From Combretum micranthum (taxonomy: Eukaryota; Streptophyta; Magnoliopsida; Myrtales; Combretaceae): a stretch of DNA of 64,000 bases. Shown here piece after piece: positions 25,378-37,323 of this stretch (position 1 is the stretch's first letter; every line of letters starts with the position of its first letter). The stretch is taken from assembly GCA_024138025.1 (NCBI GenBank), contig JAMXBD010000685.1:664449-728448 (forward strand), written 5' to 3'. Below the pieces are notes generated by a model. That model did no database searches and was not told the DNA's origin. It was given only the letters and a program-made list of their open reading frames with translations. The position numbers and the translations under genes are program-made.

Positions 25378-25531
25378 CGATAACAATAATATGTCTCTAT
25401 TTGGTTCTGATTCTTGGCGTAGATAGAAATAGATAGCGCAAAAATGGAGGAGGAATATTAAACTTTCTGGTCTTTGTATTTCCTTTCCCCCTTTCTTCTT
25501 CTCAGTCTGTTCCCTTCTTCTGCTGGAGTTC

Positions 25532-25539
25532 TAGGGTTT
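25532..25539 (-). promoter_or_regulatory. Telo-box in the MIC10 5' region
   Basis: Reads AAACCCTA on the minus strand, about 155 bp upstream of the ATG. Telo-boxes are common near the transcription start of plant housekeeping genes for translation and organelle biogenesis. A CT-rich leader-like tract lies between it and the start codon, and (TA)n at about 25,602-25,614 could serve as the TATA region. Confidence 0.5.
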
Positions 25540-25614
25540 GCCCGTTTTAGATCCAGGGAATTCGGGTTGCTGACCCTGACCCGATACACACTAAAAAAAA
25601 ATATATATATATAT

Positions 25615-26207
25615 ACACACACTAGAAGAAAGTACCTACTGCATGTGTAAAAAATTAAAAATTTAATAAAATTGTTATAATAATGCAATAAAAATAGTAT
25701 TAAATCCTTCATATTATATGATTAAATAACCAAAACATTATTCCTCTAACATATAATATCAATATGTTTTATAATAAAAATGTTTTGTATAATTTCAATT
25801 TAAATAGATTGTATTTTATTATCTAAAATTCTAATATAAATTTTAGAAGAAATAAGGAATGAGAAAGTAATTCTATTAAGAATTGAAGTTTAGTGTAGGA
25901 GGGAGAGGTGGGAGGCTATTATCTTGAAAAAACAATTATTATTTTGAAAAAGAAAGAGAAAAGAGAATGTTAAGGAGGAAAAAAAAGTATATAAAGCAAT
26001 ACAGTTACCATAAGCTATAGAAACAGAAGGAGTGGAAGAGGAAATGGGTGTGAGTAGAAATTACCAAAAAGACTTTGAAGGTTGTGAAAAATAATTTTTA
26101 ACTTTGATAAAATAAAAAGAAAATAATTTTAATTTAAGGGTAATGATTGGAAATGAAACAAAAAAAAAAAAAAACACCAAACTCATTGCTGCCATTTAAA
26201 TAATATA
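25615..26207. other. AT-rich spacer upstream of MIC10
   Basis: No gene or repeat border was recognised. An A run lies at about 26,160-26,174. The solo LTR begins at 26,208. Confidence 0.45.
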
Positions 26208-29200
26208 TGCAAACTCCCGAAGTTTTGAATTCAAATTAAAGCTTAACCCCTAATTAAAAGTCAACCGGATTTCTAAAGTTAACAAAACCCTAGTTTACCG
26301 AAACCGTTTAAATTCGGCATTCCTGTTTAAGAAACTCTAAGGGAGTAAGAAAGAGTTTAGTGAGTAGAATAATTCGTAATTATCCAAGGAAGCCTAAAAA
26401 GATCAGTTTAGTAAAACGGCGACTCATTTTAAACCCGATCAGACACAGTTCTTGAAAAACGTGTTCCGGAGCTCGGAATAGTAAAAATATTCCGAATATA
26501 CCATTAGACTCGTAAAAATATAAAATTTTCAAAAATATCAATTTCGTAATTTTTGGTAGCTAAAAATATCAGATATCGAATTTATACGTGTATTTTCTTA
26601 CTACCGGTATTTAATTATCATGTCTACTTTACATTACACTATTTACTACTATTCTACACTATTTATCTAGCTCTACTTTTTCTTACAACCTACTCTTATA
26701 ACCCATACACCTATTTCTTACACATTTTCATTTCCAATACAACTTAACATCTTTCATATCTTACTTTTAATTAATCAAAAGACAAAAAAATAAATTTTTC
26801 TCCTCCCCATTACACAAAAGTAGCGCCGACCACCCTCTTTCTTCTTCCCATTTGTTTTATTTATTTAATTAACATAAATTATCTCCCACATTTTCCTATT
26901 AATACCCTCACATACTTCCACTTCTTTCACACCTCTCTTCTACTAAAGTTACTATACTAAAATCTCTCCAAGAATTTCCTCTCAAGAAGCTCTTCTAAGA
27001 TTAGTTCTTTTAGGTAAAATTTCTCCAAGAATTTCATATATTCATTTACTTAGTATGAGATTAGTGTGTGTTTTCTAAAACCATGAAGATTAAGAAAGCA
27101 ACAATAAGTTCATACTTTGTTTTTGTTCATAATCTAAATTCCTTATGTTGTTTTCATGTTTATAACTACCTAATATATCTATATAGCTATATATATTATT
27201 TAGAGCATATAAGCTCATTGTTTTGCGATTTATTTAACTTTCCTTGCAATTTATTTACTTTCATGTTATTTTTAAGACTAGTCTTTCTAGTCTTAGACTT
27301 GTCTTCATCAAGTCAAAACATTTTTCCTTTTCGTTTTGGGACTAGTCTTTTCTTAGTCCCGGGATACCTTGATGAAGCTAAGGTTCCAATACTTAATTTA
27401 TTTTCTTATTAGCTTATTCTTTCAAGTTATTATATTTCTTTATGTTTTTGTAACTTTGTGATTCATATTCATGCATGAACATAATGATTTTTGTCTCAAA
27501 CAAAATAAATAAGGAAATATTTTCTTAAAATAAAGATTTTTTTCTAGAAATGAAAGTAGGAAGTAAACTTTTCTAAAACTAAGAAGTCATCTTAAATAAA
27601 CTTAGAGGAGTTAATAAAAATTTCTATAAACATACATAATAAAGCAAAGACTTTTTGAAGTAAACAAAGATTTTACAATAACTTTACTTTTTCTTCAAAT
27701 GATAGAAATTCTTTTTAAAATGAAATGATCTCAAGAAATCAAGAAATTATTTTTCTAAATATAGAAGTGTTAATACTTTGAAAAAGTGTTGGAAGCTAAG
27801 CTTAGGAAATAAAAAAAAATTCATTCCTTAGGAATTTAAAGAGATAACGAAAATAAAATTTAGGAAAAGAGAAGAAATACTCATTCTAGATAAACTTAAG
27901 ATATTTTCAAAGCAAGATGAATATTTCAAAAAGTTCTCAAGTTTCAAAATCTTTAAAGACTTTACTTTTTCATAAATTGAGACAACTTCATTAGCTTCAT
28001 ACATTTGTTATGAGTCAATAAATATATGAATATACTTTTCAAAGGTTTTATAAGCTATTATATTACTTATCTCTTCAAATGAGCTTTAGATAAAAGAAGG
28101 AAAACAAGTTTATAAAAATTCGTGGTGAATCTGTCCGCCACTTTTTCGGAACCCAAATGACATAGTTTGATGAAAATAAGTTTAGAAATAGATAGATCTT
28201 TTCAAATAGGTAGAACACGGTATATTATACGCGAAATTCCGAGTTAAAATGAGCAAGTTATGGCCATTTTAAGTTGCAATTTCCTCTTATACGATTTTAC
28301 CGCTATTTTAAGAAAAGTTTAGAATCTTCAAGAATAAAAATTTCATGAAAGACTCATTTTGGGTATTTCATCTTGTTTAGGTGGAGAAGGACCCGAGATC
28401 ACATTTCCGGAGGATTACTTCGATTAGGATCTATCGACATGGAGTGAGTTAATTCTTAACTTAAGTTACATTTCCTTGTTTTGTGCTTGTAAGTAGTAGC
28501 ACTAGAAATTAAGAAAAAGATAAAATGAATAATTGTTGTGTGACTTGGAATTATGATTGATTGAATATAAGTTAAGAATATCGAAAGAAAGTTTAATAAA
28601 TAAATTGTGATTCTGTATTGATATAATGAAAATTGCGTTGATCGCTTTCAACTTGAACTAAACATTATTTGGTTAAATATATTGAAATCAATTCATCCAT
28701 ATCATACTTATGAGTCACATTTGTTTCAAAACTGTTCTTCGTGTGAGGAAACAAGGAAATGGTAGTGGTGGCTGGTAGGAGTCGGAAAGTCTACATGGGC
28801 CAGTAGGAGTCAGAAAGTCTATAGGGCGAGCAGGAGCCGATAAATCTGCAAATATTGATGATTGTATGGGCCTGTAACTCCCAACCCTTGACATGGAGGG
28901 CGTAAAATCCATGCTACACTTGATTTCCGGTTAATCATGTGTATTTTGTTTGTTCATATGATTGGTGCATTCTCATATGCTTGATTAAATACTTGTTTGA
29001 ATAATGGAAATGTCTTGTAGATGGCATTATCTCACTAAGCTAGTTTTGCTTATACCCTTATAACTTTTTGTTACAGTACGATTACCTTTGGTTGGCCCCA
29101 AGGAGCCCCGTATGCTAGGTACGAGTTTAAGCTACTAGGAGTTTTTAGGAAAAGCTTTATGTATTTAAGTTTTGAACATAGGCTTCTAGGAAAATCTCTA

Positions 29201-29488
29201 TAGTAGGCTTATGTTATAGTTGTTATTATTTTGGAAGACTTTTAAAGCGGGGGAATGCTCCTAAGATGATGTAAGGATATTATTATGAAAATCTTATGAT
29301 TATTTATATAAGTTCTTGCTTGCTTGTATTATCTACTTAAATTTAATGCCCCTGTGAGTCTCCTACTATCTTGAAAGCACGTCTTACATGCAATATCGAA
29401 ACTCCTACATGACTATGGTTGTTTCATTTAGCTTTAATATTATATGTGGCGGACTGCCATGTTTTAGGGTACTCTCTGGGGCATGACA
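26208..29488 (+). mobile_element. Solo LTR, Tekay-like Ty3/gypsy, 3,281 bp
   Basis: It begins TGCAAACTCCCG and ends ...GGGGCATGACA, with perfect 5-bp duplications ATATA at 26,203-26,207 and 29,489-29,493. In order it has a TTCCGGAGCTCGGAATAG block (26,465), a CTTGATGAAGCTAAGG block (about 27,370), the AAGTTATGGCC island (28,204-28,294), a block-d minisatellite (28,774-28,853), GGGCGTAAAATCC (about 28,899) and GTGGCGGACTGCC near the end. Read backward, it corresponds throughout to the 3' LTR of the coding element at 44-48 kb. No internal sequence remains. Confidence 0.88.
28774..28853. repeat. Minisatellite in the solo LTR, about 28-bp unit x 2.7
   Basis: Units share GTAGGAGTCGGAAAGTCTA with variants. 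The array sits between the GAGTCACATTTG and GGGCGTAAAATCC blocks. Confidence 0.65.
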
Positions 29489-29493
29489 ATATA

Positions 29494-30686
29494 GATATAT
29501 ATATATTATATATATTAATAACATGGTACACTTATATTATTACTTCATTGCCCTTCAAAATCTTTTTGATTTCTTCCTTTTCGTCTTGAAAATTGAATAA
29601 ATAAACAAACAATAGTTGGTTTTCTTAATTAGTCAGACTAGAGATAACATGAAAGAAATTTAAAATATAAAATGAACTTATTAAAACACGTATGTAATTT
29701 TTTGAAGTGTAAACCTTAGTTACTACTAACTTATTCACCAAATACAATTATATTCATTCATCCAAGCACAATATTAGTGTAATTCATAATAAATTATAAT
29801 GTCTTATGCTTACTACTGATAAGGGAAGTAATAATTGTTTTTCAATCCTTATGTAGAATTTGCTAATAACTATGATAATTAGTACGAGGGTTTCAGTTTA
29901 TCCTTACATAGAATGATCATGATAACTTTATAGCAACAATGTTGGCATCATGAAGGAAAGCCTTGAGAGAAGGGTTAAACTATTGAAAGCCAGATACTAC
30001 AATAAGTAGAACCCAAGAACATTTAGATTGAATAAGACTAGCAGATGTTGGCTCAACAGGTAAGGTTTCAACCTATGACTCCCAGTGGTCATAAAATTGA
30101 TATTTACCGCAAGTAAAGGTGTCCCCTTGTACTTGGAGTCATGGAATTGGTCTTTATCCTCGTTAAGACGTTTTTAGTAAGTCACCTGCCCTACCTAATT
30201 ATAGGTATAGTGTTGCCCTGGTGATCTCCACCATAAAATATGGTGGAGAGTAGCTATGGTCTCATGTGGTAGTAACCAAAGTCAAAACCACCACAAAATT
30301 TTTTAATGGAAAAAAAGATCAGATCAAGAAAAATCCGCATTTGTTATTTAGCAAATAAAGAACCAAGAATATATAAAAGCTTATACTTGCAGACTAGTAA
30401 ATCAAGAACCTATGCAATGAAAGTCAAACCTAATAGTTATAATCAAGCTAAAAACCCAAGTTATGAACCAATGCCACAAGCATGCCTCAATCAAACCAAT
30501 TTAAGGTAGTTAGTTGACTGGCCATGTTATTGGCTTAAGCTAATTAGCTAATATTGATAATGGTTTGTGCTCCATGCTACTTAGTCACATCTCTCGAATC
30601 AACACGAATTGGTTTGGGTCATCAAGTTGACCTCTTTTCATCTTTATTTCATTTCTATGCTAGTTTTGCACATGTTGCATATTCTT

Positions 30687-30723
<37 letters not shown>

Positions 30724-30819
30724 ACTCTTTCACTTGTTGCTTCTCAATTCTCAACCCTCACTCAATGATAAAGTCATATTTTACACACTTTTCATTGAAC
30801 AAATGATGATAAAGCTATT
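29494..30819. other. Intergenic sequence with a CT microsatellite
   Basis: (CT)n lies at about 30,688-30,719, followed by CACTCACT. TGGCTCAACAGG at 30,049-30,060 fits an RNA polymerase III A-box pattern, but no properly spaced B box follows. No gene recognised. Confidence 0.45.
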
Positions 30820-32335
30820 ATAGATTTTATAGAAATCACAAGGAAATGGTACTTAAGTGTGTTTATTGTGTTATTTTAGGTCATAGAGGACTTATAATAC
30901 AAATGCAAGCAAATTAGGAGAAGTTTTACATAATTTTGGGAAACAAAGCAAAGTAGGCTAGCTAAAAATCAAGTGTATATTGCCAGTTTTCATTGTAAAG
31001 ATTCAACACCAGCTTAATGAAAAGCAACGCCACCAGCATTCAACGAAGGAATCCAACTAGACTTCAAATTTTTAACATACGTCGGAAAAATTAAAGTCTA
31101 CGTTGCACAGAATTGAAATTCTAAACACCTGTTCAAGCACTGCCAGCGTAAAAAACAAAATAAGCTAGCTTTGAAATTTTTGAATGAACGCCGACAAATT
31201 TACAACCTACACCGAGAGATAACCACCGACATACCTTCACTGTAGCTCTCGAAAATCAAAATTGCAAAGCAATGCTGGCAAGATCTAAAAGTACATCGAT
31301 GGTGTATGATGCTGGTGTATGTGTGCTACAACTATTCATATATATTTATATATATATATTCCTTTTGTTGTATCTTTTTGATAGAAAAAAACCCTACGGC
31401 ACGAAATTTCTTTCCTTTTTCCTTTGCTTCTTGATAGATTAAGGCATAGAACACTAGTTAAGTTAACGTTGTAATTTGATATCGGATTCCATACCGAATT
31501 TAAGTGAAAGACATCATTTCAAGAACAGGATTTCTTTAACAAGGTGATTTTGTTCTTTTTGTTATATTCAATTATTAAATGATGTTTGAAACTTGTTTCT
31601 TTTGATCTTAAATAGGGTTTTAAGTTGTTGAATTGGATTATTTAGTTCATGATTTTCTACTGTTGATTGAATCCTTGTTCATATTTGGATTGTTGATGCT
31701 ATTTCACCATTCATGTATTTTGAATTAGATCTGGAATTCATGATAGATTAAGATTGAAATTGGAAAATTATTTTCCAGTCGATTCTGTGATTAGCTAATT
31801 AAGATTCGAAATCACACAGGAATATGGATTGCAATTCTATTAGGGTTTGGTAATTGAACAGATTTGTCAATTAATCACTTTCTTAAGAATAGGAAATATT
31901 GATTGGTTAATCTGTGATAATTGCTTACTTTGGAAAAAGGAGTTGTTTTCTAGTTCTTAATTGATTGAAAATACTAAACCCATTGACAATTTGGATTGGC
32001 AAGTGTATTTCTTATCAATAGCATATATTTACTTATTATTCAGATTTGTTGGCTTTTGACTTAATCAATTTACAGGTGTGGAAATCTAAGATTCTTATGT
32101 AGTTTAATTCTGTATAAGAAAATCCAAAAAGAGAAACAAATTTGATTTGCCTAGCTATAATTTAGACTTATACATTTGATAGCTAGTCCTCACTCCTTGT
32201 GAATACGATTTAGTATTCACCGATATATTATTACTACACACGCATCCGATATACTAGCCGGTAAATATTTGAGCATTTAAAAGAATTTAAAAAGAGTTTT
32301 AGAAAGAACATATAGAAAAAGCGTGATCATTCAAC
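30820..32335 (+). mobile_element. Probable Athila/Tat-type LTR remnant (borders approximate)
   Basis: The second half carries text typical of the 3' part of Athila-like LTRs as I remember them: ATTGATTGGTTAATCTGTG, then TGGATTGGCAAGTGTATTTC, then CTCACTCCTTGTGAATACG. A possible end is CATTCAACA at 32,333. I could not pair start and end through a TSD, so limits and lineage are inference. Confidence 0.4.
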
Positions 32336-32894
32336 ATGCATGTGTCAACAAAGTTCTTAATGGCTATGATGTAACATAGGTGATAATAAGTTGAGGTAGC
32401 ACACCAACTATGGAGAAATATAATGTAAGTTTGCACATATAGACTCGTGGAAAGAGCTAAAGTGAGAGTTAATGACTTGGTTCTTCCCTAATAATATTGA
32501 TTGTAATGTTTGAAAGAAATTTATAAGGAAGATTTGTTAAGTAAATGATATATGCAAGTAAGTGGGGAAATATTGAATGCTCATGCTAAACACAAGTGCA
32601 CCAGCAAAACAAATAGATTTTTCTACTACCTTAATAGCCAAAGACCTAATGTTTGCAATATGTTAAAAGCAATAAGGCATTAGGTTGGTTTCTTTACAAG
32701 CGTCATCTATGTCTTTAGCATATTGCAATCTTAATTTTGATAGAAAGTAATCCCATTAGACTAGGGAGTAAAAAGTATGGCAAGTGATGCAAAATTAAGA
32801 GTAATAAATCTCTTAATTCTAGTAAAACAAAAGAGGAAAAAAGAACCCTAAAAGTTTCTACTATCTTGGTAAAATGGGATTGGTATCAATATTT
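32336..32894. other. Intergenic sequence
   Basis: About 560 bp of AT-rich sequence with no recognisable feature. Confidence 0.4.
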
Positions 32895-32899
32895 TAAAC

Positions 32900-34316
32900 T
32901 GTAGGGTATTATTATATAAAAATTTCGAAAATTTTGTAAAAACACAGTGGAAAAATGAAAACCCTATACCAGTATCCATGTTTCTTGATTAGATCTGAAC
33001 AAAAAAAAGGTTTCTTGAATATATCTTATATTGATGCTTTCAAAACAATCAGCAGATTGGATTTGTAGGAACCGCAGTCTTGTAATCCCCTCTACAGTAT
33101 CCACACGCGAACGATTGTGTGCTAGCACTCAAGAACACGAATCCAATTCGTCTCAGAATTATTTTTTCTTCTTTTCTCTCTTTTAGGTTTGCAGAATTTT
33201 TCTACCGTCTAATGTGATGTCAAAGAGTCTTACCTAAAAGGCTGTCTATAGATCTATATATATAGACATGTAGGAAACCCTAGAAAATAAATATGATGAG
33301 ATATTTATTTAATATTTAATAAAATACATTATTTCATTAAATATTAATTATATGTCATAATCATTTATTATTATTAAACTATTTAAGAATAATAAATATA
33401 ATAATTCCTATAGGTTTAAATATAAACCCATAATATATTTTATTCGTTCTTTTGTGTGTGACCCTGTAGATACACCTAATGTTGGCAGTAGGTCCTAAAC
33501 ACCTTTTAGACCTACAAGACATCATTGGTCTCTAGCAAGACATTATGTCTACCAAAATTAGGTGAATATCAGTAATCCCATTTTTGTATGATCTATAATT
33601 TATGTCATTATCCTTTTGTCACATGATATCTAAATTGAACATAAGACATGGAAAATGTCATTCTTATATTGTTCAATCTTATCATTTCTCGATTTCCAAG
33701 TGATCTGATAATACAAATGAAATTGATCACACTATCAATTCATTTGAGTATGGCCATGCATTTCTTAGTCTCACTTATCGAGAGACCCATAGATATCTCT
33801 CTCATAACAAGAGGGACAAATCCCATTTTAATTACTCAACTTCCTCTACATGATATATATTATCCCAAACTTAACCTTTATAATTATCCGGTTAAAGATA
33901 ACGTTTGATTGAGTTGAAACATAACGTTTCTCATGTTGGAACCTATGGTGATTTCAGGTCTAAGGATACGCTGACATAATTATTATGAAAATCACTTATG
34001 ACAATATTCCATGTAGTGATCTCATAGTAGGTCAGTTCAATACACAGTCATCTAATATGTGCCTATGAGTTTGATTTGTATCACCATACAAATAGACATC
34101 CCATGTTTACCAAATAAAAACTCATACTAGATTTAATTCATTATTATTCATATAATAATGAGCATCTAGGAACATTTAGAATAATAAATTATTCATGGAT
34201 TTTCTATTATAAAATAAATATGCAAACAATACAAAAGAAATGCCTCTATTTATTTATATATATATAAATATAAAATGACAATATCCAGTAATTGGCTTAG
34301 GGCATAATCACTAACA
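32900..34316 (-). mobile_element. Solo LTR, Ty1/copia, 1,417 bp, minus orientation
   Basis: On the minus strand it starts TGTTAGTGATTATGCCCTAAG at 34,316 and ends ...ATACCCTACA at 32,900. Perfect 5-bp duplications TAAAC flank it (32,895-32,899 and 34,317-34,321). A TATATATAG box on the minus strand lies at about 33,250-33,265. Solo; no coding sequence. A frame at 33,648-33,908 inside it is not a gene. Confidence 0.88.
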
Positions 34317-34321
34317 TAAAC

Positions 34322-35123
34322 AGGTCCTTCTGTTTATTTCTTACGCAATTGACATCACATCATCATAGAGTATGTCACGACCCAAGTTAGCTTAGTGATA
34401 ACAACCCTATCATATACACCAACCTATAACAAAATATATCAAGATAAATTCTATTTCAGTCTAACATATATAAGGCATGAATAACTAACCCATTATGAAA
34501 CATGTTAGTAGAATAGTAACATATAAACATACATAGAAATAAATGAATATTATTATATCTCGCACTGGTAAAAGGATCACATAATATCAATGAACTTGTT
34601 TATAATTACTGAATTTTGCAATCTTAAGTTAGACTAAGTCTCCAGGTAACCTACTTTGTTGAAAAACCATCCATCACTAGGCTTGATTACACATGCATAC
34701 ATATTTGCGAAAGCGAAAGCTACAAAGCGGGTTTTTAAAATTGATTTTAAGCACATTTAACTAACCATTATCTCTTCAATCCTTTTACGCACAATTAAAA
34801 TAATAATAATAAAGAGATAAGAGAATGAGAAGATTACACCAAATTTAATGTAGAGTTCGACCCATTCCTCAATCTTCACGGTCCACAAATTGCCTCATTC
34901 AACAAGGATTTCACACATTTCATTCATCATAAACAATTGCCTCACAATCGAAGACTTCACTCAATACCTTAATATGAAGACTTCACAAATTGCCTACACA
35001 TACCTAGGATGACACGCAAGCGCCTCATCACATAAGGACTCCACCTATTGCCTCAAACAAAGGAAGACTTCACTAAAACACTCAAATGAAACATGTGAAT
35101 AGTGCCTTACAATATTAGCTCAC
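34322..35123 (-). mobile_element. Probable gypsy LTR fragment, minus orientation
   Basis: From 34,373 the plus strand reads TGTCACGACCC, the mirror image of a gypsy LTR end. The following 750 bp contain loosely repeated words (AAGACTTCAC, ATTGCCTCA) at 34,890-35,090 and then meet the next LTR end at 35,124. The 5' part of the LTR is missing. Confidence 0.4.
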
Positions 35124-36916
35124 TGTCACACCCTAAAAACAAGGCTAGATGGATAACCTGAAGTTATCATATCACGTGTGCACCCGTGATATGAGAATCG
35201 TCTTACAAGTCAGAGTTTGCAAGGCTCTACCTGAATAATTATTATGTAATCATCTAATATGAAACTATATTTGTAACAAATAAAGGAAATCCGATTTCCT
35301 ACAGTTCACCAGAACTGCAGAGAATCGGTATCCCCTACCAAATAATAAAATAGAATAAATCATCTATGTTTTACAAACTTGAAACTACAACATTAAATTT
35401 CTAAACCTTAAACAAAGCTTATATTATACAAGAAATAGAATCTTAACAAACTATATTATCTATCTATTTCTCATAACAAATTTTCTTCTATCTTCAAGGG
35501 TTCTTCTCCACACCAACCTATCCAAAACCGATGCTTTAGCTATTCTTGCACCAAAACTGTGGGGTTGTGAGCTCAATCATTGCTCAGTGGATAACAAAGT
35601 CAAATCACATAAAAAACAGATGTCAACCAAGTTTTTATTTAACAAACATATGCAATGAACACTCAGCCATATGATATGCACAGTTTGGATGACCAGAATC
35701 TAAACCAATGGAGATTTACGCCCCCTCTTGGGGGTTGAAGGATAGAATACAAGCCATTCACACGCTAGGAGAACTATGAACTAAGGAAGAAGGTGCATAC
35801 TCAAACTTGAGCCTTCAGCTCATATTCTTCTTAGCATTAGAATCATTTCTTTTATACCAAAGATATAACCGTCAACTGCCCCTTGGATATCTCCAAGAAA
35901 GGAGGATTTTATCTTTAAATACTTTTTATTGAAAAATAACCTCTAACTTCCCCTTAGACTTAGCTAAGGATGGAGGATTTTTCTTTGAAACTCATTTTAT
36001 TGAAATATAGCCTCTATCTACTCCCTAGACAAGACTAAGGAGTGAGGACTTCTTCTTGAAATAATCTTGTGTGTAAAACCAAAACATTTACTTCACCAAT
36101 CAATCTTCTTTTTAAGCCCCATCTCCTTACCTAAACCGCTTGGGGGAATAGCCCACACCAGAGCCCCACAGGGCACGAGTAGTCTTTTGGAGGATGACTC
36201 ACTTCCTTAGAACCTCAGAACCTCCCCTAAATATTAATCCCTTAAGCTGACTTTGACACGAACGACGTCCTTCTCTACCTACTTAGTTCCCACAAAGTTG
36301 ACAACCCTACTAGTAGCCTCCATGCAGACTCACTGATCTCATATCAAGCACTACTATAGAATCGGAATATTAATACATGATGTGAACCCCTACCAATGCA
36401 TGAATGATGTTATGCAATGCATGTCCAATTCAATTAGGGTCAACTAGGGTTTATATCATATGATTAATGACCATATAAGTTTTAAACACTCAACAATACA
36501 TAATGCACAAATCACACAAAACAAAGGTTATCACTTAATCCAATCACCAAACAATAAAGGAATTCCCAAACCCCATGCATAATTAGTTATATTAGTATTA
36601 ACTTAAGTGCAAGTATATTACAAACACAAGCAAGGTGATAAGATTGTTGTTACCCACCTGACATCCAAGTTAAATCTTAACTATTCTCTAAGAAGACCAA
36701 AGCACCATCCCCATCAATCATCCAATCATCCACAACATCATTATCAGCATCAATTCATCATCCTTCGCATAAAATCCAAACAAAGATAGAAAGTTGGCTA
36801 GAGGCTATTGAAGAGAACATATAACAAAAGCAAACATCAATCTAATTCATTTTAACTCATTCAAGTCAGTTCAGTCAAATAGAAGTTAAGTTTGTTAGCT
36901 AAGCTCATTTTATGTC
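35124..36916 (-). mobile_element. Truncated gypsy LTR, minus orientation, second subfamily
   Basis: It opens on the plus strand with TGTCACACCC (the LTR end reversed). It carries the reversed TTTACGCCCCCTCTTGGGGG block at 35,716 and GAGCTCAATCATTGCTCAGTGG near 35,570. The closest relative in the window is the LTR ending at 61,799, which has matching blocks in plus orientation. It is cut off at 36,917 by the next LTR. Confidence 0.6.
35869..36070. repeat. Minisatellite, about 70-bp unit x 3
   Basis: Three imperfect units share CCCTTGGATAT or CCCTTAGACTT, AAGGAGGATTT and TTTTATTGAAA. The array occupies the same position relative to the TTTACGCCC block as in the other gypsy LTRs, with an unrelated unit. 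Confidence 0.65.
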
Positions 36917-37323
36917 TGTCAAGCCCCAAATGATACCTTAAACGTAACAATCCACCACATTTGATATTAAAGCTTAAGTATGACAACCTTAGTCTTTCCC
37001 AAAAGCTTATATATTAAATGTAAGGTGTGCTTTTATAATTTTAGTGGACCATACTTTGAAATATGAATCTTAAGAGATATAGTAACAATTAGGAAATGTA
37101 AATCATAATATCAATCCATAAATATAAAGTCTTACAAGGATCTTAGGGGCATTGCCCTGCTAAAAGTACAAAGCTATATCATATAAAAGAAGTTTTTCCT
37201 AGAAGTCTATATCTATACTAGTGTTGGACTTCATCCAAAAACTTTTTAACCAAAAAAAGGGTACCTGGGTACATGGCCTACGTGGCTTAAGCCAAACGTA
37301 GGAATATTGCAACAAATAACTAT

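Noticed and set aside
30049..30310. tRNA-derived SINE or tRNA suggested by the A-box-like TGGCTCAACAGG
   Set aside because: The nearest B-box-like sequence is too close and poorly matched, there is no cloverleaf, and no TSD or 3' tail was found.
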